Shown here in pieces: positions 1 through 11,854 of a DNA stretch of 64,000 nt; position 1 is the stretch's first letter; each line of letters begins with the position of its first letter. Under the pieces are notes generated by a model. That model was not told where the DNA came from. It was given only the letters and a program-made list of their open reading frames with translations, and did not search any database. Location: the NCBI GenBank assembly GCA_029532415.1, contig JAQOTA010000038.1, positions 1-64,000 of the forward strand. The letters are read 5' to 3'. Source of the stretch: Marasmius tenuissimus (lineage: Eukaryota; Basidiomycota; Agaricomycetes; Agaricales; Marasmiaceae). The position numbers and the translations under genes were made by a program.

Positions 1-47
1 AAAGAATGCGTGTCAAGGAGTTCTGATACTCACTTGGGACGAGTCAT
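1..47 (-). CDS. possible first exon of a gene leaving the window
   Basis: Reading leftward on the minus strand there is an ATG at 47 followed by four codons (Met-Thr-Arg-Pro, then two bases of Lys) and a good 5' splice site (gtgagt) at 33. Upstream of it, to the right, is a CT-rich stretch like those in front of many fungal start codons. Only 14 coding bases would lie in the window, so the product cannot be guessed. It would be divergently transcribed from the F-box-like gene at 316. This may be a chance match. Confidence 0.25.
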
Positions 48-315
48 GTCAATAATAAGTTGAAGAACCCGTAAGAGGAAAGAGAGAGGCAAAGGCGGGA
101 CCGTGGTGGGAATGGCGTGTCACTCAGTTGCCGCTCGGCTCTGGACAGTGGACACGCCCGTACATTTTTGCACTTTTCCGCTCAGCTGGCTCAGTGGAAT
201 TTCTAGTCCTATGATGTCATTGTGATTCGATAGTTGTCAGAGGGCCTTCCGTACCTTTCCGTACTTGTCAATGTTCTTGAAGTGAGACGTCCATCATCCC
301 GAGTCCCCCTCCTCC

Positions 316-2000
316 ATGGGTCCTACTAAGTCAAGAACCCGCCATGGAGCCGCTGTGCCACGCTCTCCGAGCAATCAAACGGATACAAGAAACTATATAC
401 CCCGCCTACCCCCCGAGATCTTGTCGGAAATTTTCACCTTTTGCTCTCCAGAAGACGAAGACGAAGATTCGACCTTCGATAATTTCAATCAAATGAATTG
501 GACACTCGGTAGAGTGTGCAGGTACGTGACAAAAAATGCGTAGATGACCCGGACGGTCTCTTATGTCGATCCGCGTGTGTTCTTCAGTAGATGGCGAGAC
601 GTCTCGTTGCATACCCCTGCTATCTGGTCAGACATCTACATCGATTTTGTCCTGTTGAATCGGATTCCCGCGGATACAAACATGGCTGTTTTCCACGAAG
701 TTTTGAAGAGGACTGGCAGCCATCCGATATAACCGTGCAGTGTCCTCCCTATTGGGGAAAAGAACATTGGAAAGATATGGTCAAATTACTCATGGACGAA
801 TCCGAAAGGTGGTTGTCGTTTGTCTGGATTGAATGGGATGTGACAAACGATTCGCGCTATGAAGACATAGACGGTTCCCCCCCAGTATTCCGTCTGAACA
901 CCTCTTTTGCGATGATGACACGGGTGGAGATCTGCGGATGGTCTGGGCCAGTTGATCCTTCGCTGACACCTGAGTTTGTTAGTGCACTCACATCTGCTCC
1001 TCGTCATCCAAAGGTTCGCCTGGCCACACGGAGAGCACCCGTTTATGATATCTTCCCTGCTCTTGAGGGAAATCGAATAATTGACCTCAAATTCGAGCCC
1101 ACTGCCAACGAGAGGTGGTACGGCAGCTCAGAGTTCAGACAGCGGGAAGTAGCGTCTCTTCTTGACAAATGTCCATACGTGGAGAGGTTTAGCACGCCGG
1201 CTTACTCTTGGAAGAAGAATTTGCCCTTCGTTTCCAACCCCTCACGTCCTCACTCGGAGCACGTTGTCGAACTCACGCTTATGGATCTGGATTGTGGTTT
1301 CATGGCTCGTTTAGGGCGACAGTTGGGATACCCCGAGCCATCATCGTTGGTTCTCCCTTCCCTCCGTCATCTATCCCTCGAGTGTGTTGGCTGTGAGGTC
1401 GACCCCGCTCCTCTTACGAGAATAATCAAGATCTCTTCTGGCCATTTGCAATCACTTTCGATATCGGGGATTTCGTTGATGGCGGATACGACTATCGAAA
1501 GGCTCCTACGGGCTATCCAGGGATCGTTCTCTGAGCTGACCCTGCGAGGTCAATTTGTTGGTCCACTCATGAAGCTGTTTTTCTGGAGCTCCACGGATTT
1601 ATCTCAGAACTCCACTCAGCCTCACTTTCCGGTGGAGAAACTGGTAGTTGAGGTCGACAATTTTTTCATGCCTCTAAAGGCCTATGACAGGTTGCTAGGG
1701 TTCGAGATTCCATCACTGGCAAAGGGGCCTTATTCCACTCTGGAAATCAAGGCTGATTGCGGCAAAGGGACGATTGAGATATGCAGATATGGTTTTACTG
1801 ATGAAGATCAGGTGGATATGATTTCCGATCTTGCGGAGACTCTGAATTCTTTGCGGGGCAAATTTGACGAGACTATAGGAGAGGTAAGAGTTCATGATTC
1901 AAAGTCATGTTCTACCGTCCTGATGAGCGGGTGCTTTTGCTGCTTCTAGAACCTCTCTGTGCAAATAGACCGGATCGTCACCTACATCGAAAATCACTGA
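316..2000 (+). CDS. F-box-like protein with an apparent frameshift
   Basis: Exon 1 (316-521) carries the F-box core: a Leu-Pro-Pro-Glu-Ile-Leu helix, Phe-x-Phe-Cys, and a Val-Cys at the splice junction. An intron at 522-587 is followed by Arg-Trp-Arg-Asp-Val and the usual Ala-Ile-Trp. The frame then ends at a TAA at 730, but homology to the paralogues at 47288-49093 and 55911-57749 continues in the next frame from about 723, so one base (or four) seems to be missing. The long second part has leucine-rich-repeat-like spacing and ends with an intron at 1871-1949 and a short last exon (stop 1998-2000). The paralogues carry about 40 more C-terminal residues. Such proteins are usually adaptors of SCF ubiquitin ligases; substrate unknown. 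Either a pseudogene or an assembly error. Confidence 0.75.
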
Positions 2001-2599
2001 GAGGAAATCCGGATTAGTAACGAGGTGAGTGAGGTTGAGCTACAAGGAGATGTGATGGATGACGAAAAACTCTTGTGATAGTTCAAATTAAACGTGATGA
2101 ATGCTTGTGGATTACTCAACGTTCTCGAAAAGATACACCGGGACTGGAGCAAAGACCCCCCGCATCATGAATTCCGTATCGCCGAAAGAACTTATACTCT
2201 TCTGAAGAGATTTTTTTGATTTGTAAAATCACGGTTTCTGTCTGTTATAAACACATCGCCGTTCTCAGCTCGTCTGTCAGGTTCAACACCTCGAGCGTGG
2301 GTTATTCGAAAGTTGATGAGTAGACTCTGAGTCAATCGAGGGGTGGTATACGTATGGACACGAGGGAAACGGGAGCTCGACTACACGATCCATGACACGA
2401 CTCTCATGAGCGATCCCAATTCAAGAGGGTTATGCGAGTATGTAAATCATTGCCCGTTAGAACTTTGAGGACCCCGAAACAAGCTTGGCTCGAGCGTGAG
2501 AATTTGTTTTCGTCCTTTCTTAAACTCAACCACTTGCACACAGTACCATCCTCATCCTTTCTCTTCTTTCTCACAGCTCTAAGCACATTTTGAACCATC
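2001..2599. other. intergenic, no gene seen
   Basis: Spacer between the F-box-like gene and the helicase gene. The last 120 bases before the ATG at 2600 are pyrimidine-rich, as expected for a fungal promoter and leader. No repeat, RNA gene or convincing reading frame was seen. Confidence 0.5.
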
Positions 2600-5567
2600 A
2601 TGACGACCAAAAATGACAATTATCGATTACCGGAGTCGAAACCTGCCGCACCGCCGGGTTACTCTTCTCATCATCGTCTTGAACCGCCGCCACTGCATGC
2701 TCAGCATCCTGGGACATCCAGCTCGAGGTTTACCGCTCAAGCTCCGACTCCAATCGCAATACCCAGCAATACGGGACGGGAGTATTCACGATATTACCCA
2801 GCTGGTAGCGTGCCTGTTGCGTCTACGAATCCTGTACGGCCGGTGATACAGAACGTGTACCGTGATGACGGCGTCAGGACTCATGGTGCCACGACTGTGT
2901 ATCCCAACGTCAACGTGGCGGCAGCTGGTCTTCCGCAAGATGCATACGCGTATACCGACCCTCGGGAGGCGGAAAAGGCTTTGAAGGATCTTATGGACGG
3001 TACGATGAATGAATCCGACGAGAGCGAAAACGTGGAGGTTACCGACGACGACGCTCGAGTACCCGGGTTTCAAGAAGGGATTCAACTTTTGCCTCATCAG
3101 GTTATTGGAAGGCGGTGGATGGATGAGCGAGAGAACGATATGAAGAAGAAGAATTTTGGCGGTATTTTGGCGGATGACATGGGGTAAGCTGGGTTTTACT
3201 GGCAGTATTCTGAGCCTGTTCACAAAAACTAACATGCGCCTGACAGTCTTGGGAAGACTATACAGACGTTGACAAGGATTGTGGAAGGGAAGCGCACCAA
3301 GAGCGATAAAGAAGCCGGTTGGGCGAAGTCTACTCTGTGATTCAACTTCACTCCCTGAGCTACGTACGCGTTCTGATTTTGATCACAGCGTCGTTTGTCC
3401 ATTGGCCTTGATTGGCCAGTGGGCGGAAGAGATTGAAAAGATTACCAAAGGACTTGTAGTGGTCAAGCACCACGGAGGATCGCGTACCGCAAGTGAGTTC
3501 AATCGGGGTTTTGTTCAATAGATTCTCTGTCGACGCTCTGCTTCAGATCCCAATGACCTACAGAAGGCTGACGTCGTTATCACAACCTATGATGTACTCA
3601 AATCTGAGTACGCGGTGTTCAACCCTCCGGAACCAGATGAAACAAAGTTATCAAGAAATACTACCCGCAAGACAATGACTCAAGATGAGGACGAACTGGA
3701 CAGCTCGGGCGATGAATATCGTCGAGCACGGAAGGTGAAAGGAAAGGCCAAAGACGCTCTGTTCAGAGTGAAATGGCTCCGAGTTGTCCTTGGTTCGTCC
3801 GGATCTCCGAATGTCATACTCCTTTCTGCAACATCACTGACCTCTCGGGTTTCAAGATGAGGCACATGCAATCAAGAACCGGAACACAAATGCGGCGATA
3901 GCCTGTTTCGAGCTAGAATCAAAGCATAGATGGGCTTTGACTGGAACACCGATGTGAGGCTTCCTCTACGACGTCCTCGATCATGAGATGTTTGGGTAGC
4001 TCACCCAGCCACAAAAATCAGGCAGAACGACGTCGCGGAGCTCTTCTCTCTACTCAAGTTCCTCCACAAACGGCCCTTCGACGATTGGGAATATTTTCAT
4101 GAAGCGGTCGCCAGACCTGTCAAAACCGGTAGAGGAGCCAACAATGCCATGAAGAGGCTGCAGGTACGTTTGTTCCCCTCCTCCGGCATGCTAAGATGAT
4201 TGACCATTACTCCATCAGGTCGTCCTGAAAGGTATCATGCTCCGGCGTCGGAAGGACGACAAGGTGAACGGGAAAGCTCTAGTCGAGTTGCCCAAGAGGA
4301 TCATCAATATTGTTTCTTGTCCGTTCTCGAAATCGGAGAGGCGGTTCTACGTTGGTCTTGAGAACAAGATGGGACAGGCTCTGGAGCAGTTGAATGAAGA
4401 AGCTGTCAGGGCGGGAAAAGCCCAGGCTAGCTATATGAGCGTGTTAGTGTTGCTCTTGAGGTTACGTCAGGGTCAGTTTTTGGTCGATTACTTCGGTTGA
4501 ACCAATCCTGATGCCACTGTCTACAGCGTGCAACCATCCGGTCCTCGTATCACAGGACTACAAAGCTGATTTCGACGCGGTCGAGTCAAAAGGGGCAAGG
4601 ATCAGTGACGCCGATGGTGTGAGCCCTGATGATCTTGCGGACGTGTTTGGTCAGTTGGGTGTCACGAGAAAATGTCAAGTTTGTACTACAGAGTACGTCG
4701 CTACTTTTCCCCTTATCTGGTCTGACATATAGGTTGGTCCAGGTTGACCTCTGCCAATTCAATGGCAAAAGTGGAAGGCCAATGCGACGATTGTGCTGCC
4801 CTTACTTCACAAGCAAGAGGTCAAATATCGACTGAAAGCGACTCGGGAAAGATTCGTACGATTCTCGCGTTGTTGAAGAGGGTCGATATGAGGTCCGATG
4901 GGCAGGAGAAGACCATCATTTTCTCGCAGTTCACGAGCATGTTGAATCTTTTGGAACGCTGCCTAAAGGATGCGGGTTACACTTTTGTTCGCTGTGAGTG
5001 ACTGGATGGGCATACGAAATCTATTCCGAGACTGAATCACACTTTGAATGTCAACCAGACGATGGCAGCATGAGGTCACAGGAGCGAGAAGAGGCTCTGA
5101 ACACCATCAAAACCGATCCAGACGTCAGAATTATCCTGATATCGTTCAAAGCAGGGAGCACCGGTAAGAAAGCCGTGTTGTCTTCGTCCCTTCGCGCATT
5201 GACACCGATGGATCCGCAGGTTTGAACTTGACATGTTGCAACAATGTCATTCTGGTTGACCTTTGGTGGAATCCGGCTTTGGAGGACCAGGCTTTCGATC
5301 GTTGCCATCGCTTCGGGCAGAGGAAAGATGTGAACATATACAAGTTGAAGGTTGACAAGACGGTCGAAGATAAGATCCTCGAGGTAATTGTCGGTTTCTC
5401 GATATGATTGCCTTTCGGAACATTGACATAAGGTCTGGCAGTTGCAAGATAAGAAAAGGGAGCTGGCTCGGGCCGCTTTGAGTGGGGATAAGGTCAAGAA
5501 TCTGCGCCTCGGTATGGCCGACTTGCTGGCTCTTTTTAGGCCTGGCAGGTACGACGTGGATGATTGA
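2600..5567 (+). CDS. SNF2-family helicase, Rad5/Rad16/Uls1-like
   Basis: A DNA-dependent ATPase of the Snf2 superfamily, expected to act in the nucleus on chromatin or stalled replication. Twelve exons join in phase to about 775 residues. Motif Q/I lies across the first intron: Leu-Leu-Pro-His-Gln, then [13 protein letters not shown]. Motif II is a DEAH box rebuilt over the intron at 3793-3856, and motif III is Leu-Thr-Gly-Thr-Pro. A four-cysteine element (Cys-x2-Cys, later Cys-x2-Cys, 4670-4800) stands where Rad5/Rad16 proteins have a RING finger, but it is too short for a full RING. The C-terminal helicase half includes Ile-Ile-Phe-Ser-Gln-Phe, Gly-Ser-Thr-Gly and an Arg-x2-Arg-x-Gly-Gln-like motif VI. 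The first 130 residues are proline-rich and disordered-looking, with no HIRAN domain. Start chosen at the only long open N-terminus. Confidence 0.93.
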
Positions 5568-6293
5568 AAGGTTTGAAGACGTAGGTACTAGAGACAAGTG
5601 CATTTCTTCTCAACGTGTCGTTGCCGTAGTGTATCCTTTGGGTGGGTTCTAGTAGTAGTACTGGCACATGATCGTCCGGGAGGCCAAGCCGTCGGACCCC
5701 AGCATAATAACAGACGATGACGATGTACTTGCGTGATATGATTGAGTGGGAGTCGAAGACAGAGATGTTCTGACAGACTGGGGGCGCTTTGGGACCGATT
5801 TGGGACCGATTTGGGACGCCAACAAATCTTCTGTTCATTAAAGGCTTATGCGGCCAGCTGCAGGGCCGTGACAGGGCCGGGACGAAATCGTTTAACTTCC
5901 AACCCCCGTGTTCTAAGCAGGACCATAGAATCTTTCCGCTCACCTCTCAATGGAATCTGTGGATTTCTTCATCTTTTGGATGAATGTGATTGCAGTAGCG
6001 AACGGTCTCAGACGGGCAGCCTAAGCGCAACTGTGGAAAGGTGTGTTCCTAGGTGTTCCTCGTGTTGTTTCAGTTACTGTATTATCAGGCCTGAGCAAAG
6101 ACTGGGCCTTCAGCGAGATAGCCTGGTAAAGATCGCATGTAATTACAATATCTGAACAGACACGGTAACTTCTCTCCACCGCCCATTCAATCCCCTGGTT
6201 GTCCATCAGTTCGTGTGTGCCTGACCGAATTGGACTGTGACACTTCAACGTGCTCCTGATGCACTCGGAATTCTCAGGAATCAAGATGGTTCG
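5568..6293. other. intergenic, with a small tandem repeat
   Basis: No supported gene. At about 5784-5818 the unit gggaccgattt occurs in near-exact tandem copies, too few to be more than a minor repeat. The overlapping short frames in both strands lack family resemblance. Confidence 0.5.
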
Positions 6294-6301
6294 TATATAA
6301 A
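6294..6301 (+). promoter_or_regulatory. TATA box of the Kre9-like gene
   Basis: TATATAAA lies 60 bases before the start codon at 6361, a normal distance for a strongly expressed basidiomycete gene encoding a secreted product. Inference from motif and position only. Confidence 0.5.
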
Positions 6302-6360
6302 GGAAGGACGCCCACTTCTTTGGATCAAACACCTCTACGACAAAGTCTTTGAAGTTCACC

Positions 6361-6915
6361 ATGGTCGCCTTGAAGAGGTAGGCTTCCATTTCTTTTGGTA
6401 CGGTCTCACGAATCGCTGACATTGGATTTTTTTTCTTTCACATCTAGTCTCGTCGCACTCGCCTTCGCAAGCTACGCTTCCGCTCGTATCAGCATCTCCG
6501 GCCCTTCCAACCCTGTCGCGGGTGCTCAAACCGACATTGCCTGGGTCAGCAGCCCCGGCGATGCCGATAACTTCACGCTATTCCTGCTCGACTTTGACCG
6601 GCTTCCATTCTCTCTCCATCAGGACTTTGGGGAGATCCAGACTGCCGAAGGGAAGGCTACGATAACCTTCAAGGCGGATCTGCCTACGTGAGTCTTCCGT
6701 TTTGAATTCGCAGAGTCCAGAATTTGAACGGAGGAGTTCTCTAGGAATCTGAATTATGTGTTTAGGGCGGTCAATTCGACGTGAGTACATTCTTGTCCCC
6801 CGAGTTAATTTTATGATCTCAATGCTCACTTCCCGGCCCTTACGACAGTTGGGTCGACTTTGTCTATTCTACCAGCGAGGTTTTCAGGCTCAGATCTGCT
6901 GGAACTCAGCTCTAG
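6361..6915 (+). CDS. small secreted Kre9/Knh1-like protein
   Basis: Four exons (6361-6377, 6448-6687, 6745-6780, 6849-6915) give 119 residues. The N-terminus is a signal peptide: Met-Val-Ala-Leu-Lys, a run of Leu/Ala/Phe, then Ala-Ser-Ala. It is followed by an immunoglobulin-like strand pattern (Ile-Ser-Ile-Ser-Gly-Pro, Trp-x5-Asp, Phe-Thr-Leu-x-Leu-Leu) typical of the N-terminal Kre9/Knh1 domain found in fungal cell-wall glucan-synthesis proteins and in many Ser/Thr-rich GPI-anchored proteins. Here the protein stops right after the domain. It has no Ser/Thr-rich stalk and no GPI signal, so it should be free in the wall or medium. The precise role is unknown. Confidence 0.78.
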
Positions 6916-9072
6916 CAAACGACAGTACCCGCATTACGTATCATTGTCGTCAGGTACTTATCAGTATCGTTCATGGAGTCCGGTGGCCTTTTGTAACAAG
7001 AATCCAGCCTGTAGTAGCCAGGTCGGCGGTCGCACTCAGAGAAAGAAACATGCGAATTTGCGCTCGTTCGATGTGTCTGCGATGGTGATCAAAAAAGCGA
7101 AAGCAAAGTCATCCGATCTATGTACATCACATCGGTCGGCTCACGAGTGCAGCAGCTTGAACCTGCGATAGTTGTCGGGGAATAGACGTGAATCTAACGT
7201 ATCTTTCCGATAGCATCGGGGTAGCTACCCCAGTGCGGAGAGTTCTATTCAGGAGTATTGAAAGATCAATACCAGTACGGTCGTTGATGAGAACTGTACC
7301 TTTCCAAGGGTCTGAGCAAGCGTTTACCTTCGGAAACATCATCTTGTCATCGCAAAAGAAATAATACCCGCGAGCGCCGACACAAGGCTGTAGGTGATAA
7401 CACACCTCGGTTGAATTGGACTTCCCTGGAACTTTACTACAAGCCTGGATACCCCTTCTGTGTGTGCGAAGCAATGTCAGTAGACAATTTAGAGGGGCTA
7501 GCTATGTGCACATACCTATTGTGCTGGTCTCCGTTGCAATATTTTGATCGAGACCATCAACACCTCATGACCTAGATTCCTGTTGGCATTGAAGACAATC
7601 CTGGATTTTTGCAACGCGGTAGTACACTTTCTCTTTGGATTTTCTCCCACTGCTAGCTGGAGCCCCAGAGAGGATCTACGAGGATGTAGCACCGCCGCCC
7701 AGGAGGTATGCAGAATACCATAGTCGGAGGAGTATGTAGGTGGAGGACCGACCAGAAGTATTTTGTTCCGTCTGGTCCAAAAGATTGCATTAGGAGTTGG
7801 TGGTTCCGCAATATTCTCAAATTAGCATAACAAAGTTAATAAAGAAAAAGAGCACGGCGAACCAAAAGCAATCCCCGACGTTTAATGTTTTCTCCGAGCG
7901 GGTAGAGTCCGTACTCTGGAATTCCCCGAATCGCCAAGTTTTGGTGAATGATAGAAAGATGAAAAGGAAGAATCAGATCAAATTGTGATGTTGATACGTG
8001 GCCAGACACGGTGCTAGTTGGTTTTGAAGGACAAGTTCGATGGCCCGACACATCGAGAGAGAGAACGTTTAGGGCCGGTCAACACGTGTGTCAAGTAGAT
8101 TGCGGGTCAACTGCCGGTATGCTTCCCTTCTTCCATGTCTTCCCATGTTCAAAGATGATGCACTCTGTATCCACCGCACACCATACAACTCTTGTCCAAA
8201 CCCATCGAAGCTCAACTGCCTAGCGCCTCGGGTCAACTTTCAACAAGTTCCACGGCGAATTTACGATTGTGCGCCAAATCCGCAAGAGATCATCGCTGCA
8301 ACCGTTCCCTTAGTCCTCTAAGAATCCCAAGCTGGTGCTCGTCTGCTTGGCAGCTCACTTCTCCTCTGGCGTTCTAACTTGCGGGCGGCCGAGTCGAAAC
8401 GTCAGATGTCAAGCACTCAAAGCAACGGCCCTCCGAGCGTGAACGGTGTTGTCCTATGCGCGGCACTGGCGGGCACGTCGGTGAGTGATTCATGATGGTC
8501 GGTCGCATCTGGGCGCCGTTCTTCACCTACTTGCTGCATAACCACCTTGCACTGTTCCATGGAAATGACTTGTAACCAGACTTCACCATCCAGTCTTCGG
8601 TTCATTTCGGTTATGACTCGATGCTCACCTTCAAACCTTCACGACCAACATCTTCCTGACAAATCAAGTTATCTGGGATCCAGGTGTATCGCTGGCAGCC
8701 GGCATGTTCCATTCAATTGTCACGTTTATCCCGCCCCTCCCCGCCTTTCAAACGCCCAAGCTTATCGACGTCGGGGAACCTCTTACCAGATATGGAAACC
8801 AATGACGAGATACCCCAGAATCAAACACTAATCAAAGATGCCTTACTCACTTTACGGCGGAAGTTGCCTTCTGCCTCGTCACTACCGCATCGCCAGAACT
8901 CCATGCTCACAAATCTGCCTACGAGTCTGTTCAACCGCGCTCCCTGCTCACAAATCTGGCATAGGAGTCTGTGTGCTCGTTAACCTTTCATGGAAATGGT
9001 AGGGTAAGGAAGGATATGACGAGGTGAACTTGGTCTAATGTACAACTAGAAGGAAATTGGCTTTGTCGAGTG
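6916..9072. other. long intergenic stretch, possible Cys-rich gene relic
   Basis: About 2.2 kb without a gene I can defend. On the minus strand at about 7200-7545 there is a good intron (gtatgt near 7527 to cacag near 7460) joining two segments that read as a cysteine-rich polypeptide (six or more Cys, with Cys-Tyr-x5-Cys and Phe-Phe-Cys-Asp-Asp). A stop codon lies directly upstream and no start or signal peptide is visible, so it may be a decayed small-secreted-protein gene. Frames at 8000-9000 show no family resemblance. Confidence 0.35.
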
Positions 9073-9080
9073 TATATAAT
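9073..9080 (+). promoter_or_regulatory. TATA box of the first Zn2Cys6 gene
   Basis: TATATAAT stands about 93 bases before the ATG at 9173. Support is motif and position only. Confidence 0.4.
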
Positions 9081-9172
9081 GGTGAATCTTTCGAGGTCAG
9101 TCATTCTTTACGAAGCCTCAGAAGAGAAGAAACACTCTAGTTCGTCAAACAAGAAGTACCAGAAAAGACAGA

Positions 9173-11362
9173 ATGAGCAGTCGACGACAACAGCCTGGAA
9201 CTTCCGTCTTCCCAACTATCCCCAAAGGTGGCGCGTGTGCCAATTGCAGGTGAGCCGCTACTAATTCCTCTTTAGTGCTCACCTTATCGCTCAATGCCCT
9301 CTTACAGGAAGCGCAAAATCGTGAGTGACCCGTTTTCTTTGTATGATTCCCTCGATGACAATGCTCACTACACCGCTCTCATTATACATCGATCGATAAA
9401 GAGATGCGACGGTAAACGACCCTCATGCACGCCCTGCCAAACGTCTGTGCAGTTCAACGACTGTGAATACACCGATGCTGGAACGACCCAATCCCAGATG
9501 TTGGAAGAACGTATCGCCCTACTGAAAGGACGCGTGGCGGAGCTGGAGGCACGTCCTCCCTCGAGCCTTACTTCTCACCACGCATCTTCGACTTGTGGTC
9601 TGGGACAAGTATATGGGTCGTCCAGAAATGTAAGTATCCCTTGGATACCCAAAGATTATATCTCAACATGCTCGATTAGGGACTCGAAAATTCGTTAACG
9701 GGTGATGTACGAAGGCGACTGTAAGTGCTTCACGAATATCACTGGGTCCAAGAGCATATACTCACAGCCCCCGTAGACTTCAAAAATTCTTCCATCACAC
9801 GGCCGAGCTACCATTTTTCTTGGATGTAAATCATTTCATAGCCACAGTCGCTCCAGACTCGGATCCCGATCGTGAAGGAGCCACAAACGCGCTTCTCAGT
9901 ACCATCTACCTCTGGGGTTCTCATTTCTCGCGTCATCATAACGACGAGCTTGTTTGTGCAGCTCTTCAAGGTGTCTCGCAGTGTTCGTTAGGAGTGTACT
10001 CGGGTGGTACTTCGGTCAGTATGAATGATATTATGAGCGGCTTTGTGATCAAATCCTTACCCGCATTCGCTCCTCAGGTTATTCATCTCATTCAAGCCTC
10101 AATCCTCCTCTCCCACTACCTATTCCAAAACTCCCGAAATCTCGAGGGCAAATATCAAATGACGAAAGCCCTTTCTCTCGCAACGGCAGCTCGTTTGCAC
10201 ATTATCCGTTCCGCCGAATCAGCAGGACCGGGCAGGCCTCCTTCCCCACCAAATACTATTGAAGAAGCTGAACAAATCCGGGCGTTCTGGTCTGTCGTTA
10301 TTATGAACACCTGTTGGACGGCGGTAGATCGGTCTCCGTCGAATATGGTGTACACGAACGAGCCCGGATTGAGGATCGATACGCCATGGCCAGAGGATAC
10401 GGATCGGGTGCGTAATGTTCTTTCTCCTCTCCGAAGGTATCATCATCTCACCAAACAACCATTCAGAACGGCTTCCCGCGCACCTTAACCGGAAGCTACA
10501 CTATTCAACATTTTCTAGCCGGGACGAACGAAAACGAAGGGGGTCATCAATCATGGATGACTCTACACGCAAAAGCATCGATTCTATTCGAACGGTCGAC
10601 GCATGTTGGGTCAACGCATTGGAATAGTGAATTTTGTCCCTCGGCGCACCATTTCTAGATCCTAACTCGAGCATGAATGCCTAGATGTTATCACCCGCTC
10701 CCCACAAAGCCAGAGATCCAACACCGAGTTCTTCTCCCTGAACTCGTCCATTCAGTCGGTATCCCGGCGGCTTGAGCTCAAATACCACAACTCTGGCTCC
10801 CAGTCAAATTCTCGATACGCTGTGATCTCGATGTTGCTCGACGCGGCTTGCATTCGGTTGCACGAGAAGTTCGTCATTCAGCAGACTCAGAGTCGACAGA
10901 TGGCCGTAAGCTCCGCGAGGAATATCGTCCGGACTGTTGGAATGGTTGCATCCGTCTCGGTATCTGGAAGTGTTGTCGTAGTTGATCCCGTCGTTGCGGT
11001 ATGTTCAAGTTCTCCCTTCGCCAAAAATGCGGCGTTACCCCGAAGTTGTACTTAACGCAATCGTCTTGTTGTGTTTCAATGTAGCATCTGGCGATGATAT
11101 CCTTCCAGTTCCTCGTTGAGGAATATTCTAGACTCGTCGGCACCACCACCTCTTCTGAGGTTGAGGGCGAGATGAAGAGGCTGTTGAACGGGATGGTTAG
11201 TCTTTCGTCGGGGTGTCCGTTGATGAGTAGGTCACTTATTGTTGAAGCAACTTCGATTATGAACTATAGCTGACCCTTTCCCCTTCCTCTCTCTCCGTTA
11301 TAGAGAACCAAGCGACGGAGGCTCATCGAACTTTGGTCAACCTTGGGGTCTCTTTCAAGTAA
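9173..11362 (+). CDS. Zn(II)2Cys6 transcription factor, copy 1
   Basis: Ten exons close in phase to 533 residues. The Gal4-type zinc cluster is near the N-terminus (Cys-x2-Cys-x6-Cys, then Cys-x2-Cys-x8-Cys) and is preceded by a short basic leader. It is interrupted by two introns that isolate a 13-nt exon (9308-9320) coding the basic Lys-Arg-Lys-Ile patch. A leucine-zipper-like coiled coil follows (Leu-Glu-Glu-Arg-Ile, Val-Ala-Glu-Leu-Glu), as expected for a dimer binding CGG half-sites. The rest is a fungal-specific middle homology region, with Tyr-Leu-Trp-Gly-Ser-His, Ser-Leu-Ala-Thr-Ala-Ala-Arg-Leu-His and Asp-Arg-Ser-Pro-Ser-Asn. The final splice (donor after 11226, acceptor before 11304) was fixed by alignment to the inverted paralogue at 15209-17370. 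Target genes are unknown. Confidence 0.93.
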
Positions 11363-11854
11363 AAGCTCGAGGTTCTCGGGTCAGATGTTACTACCACAAC
11401 ACAAATGGACTTCTTTAGACTTCATACTTAGATTTTAGAGCCTAGACACAGACATCGCCCCTTGCATAACCCACAAGTATTAGATGATGTCCTCTGGGTA
11501 CTTCTAACCTTGCGGGCCGCAGGCGTGTTGAATCTAATCGGTGCCGATTGACGGTCCCAATATGTATTTTCTCCCAATAATTGCTATGGGCTTAGTGGCC
11601 TTGATGAATTTTAAGCTCTGAGAGCACTGATCCGATGCCATGGTGGAATTGCCCCACCCCCACCTCAAACCCGCGCAGCTGCCATAACATTCCCACGGGT
11701 CTACCACTTCAAGATGACCACCACCACGAAACTTGGTGACCCTTTCTCTCCGATATACTCCTTCTCCATATTTCTACCCTCTCAATAAACGATACTAATC
11801 GGATAGGCCCTTCTCTAGGTAACGTCTGATTTTTGGCTCAATCAGGACAAGAGT
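11363..11854. other. intergenic, no gene seen
   Basis: Spacer between the first regulator gene and the F-box-like gene at 11855. A pyrimidine-rich tract near 11740-11800 and an intron-like acceptor just before the downstream ATG hint at an untranslated leader exon. Confidence 0.4.

Noticed and set aside
5784..5818. Tandem gggaccgattt units as a regulatory array
   Set aside because: Only about three short copies; no neighbouring start site or conservation to support a role.
7127..7545. Cys-rich small secreted protein gene on the minus strand
   Set aside because: A good intron joins two Cys-rich pieces, but a stop codon precedes them and neither start codon nor signal peptide could be placed; kept only as a possible relic.
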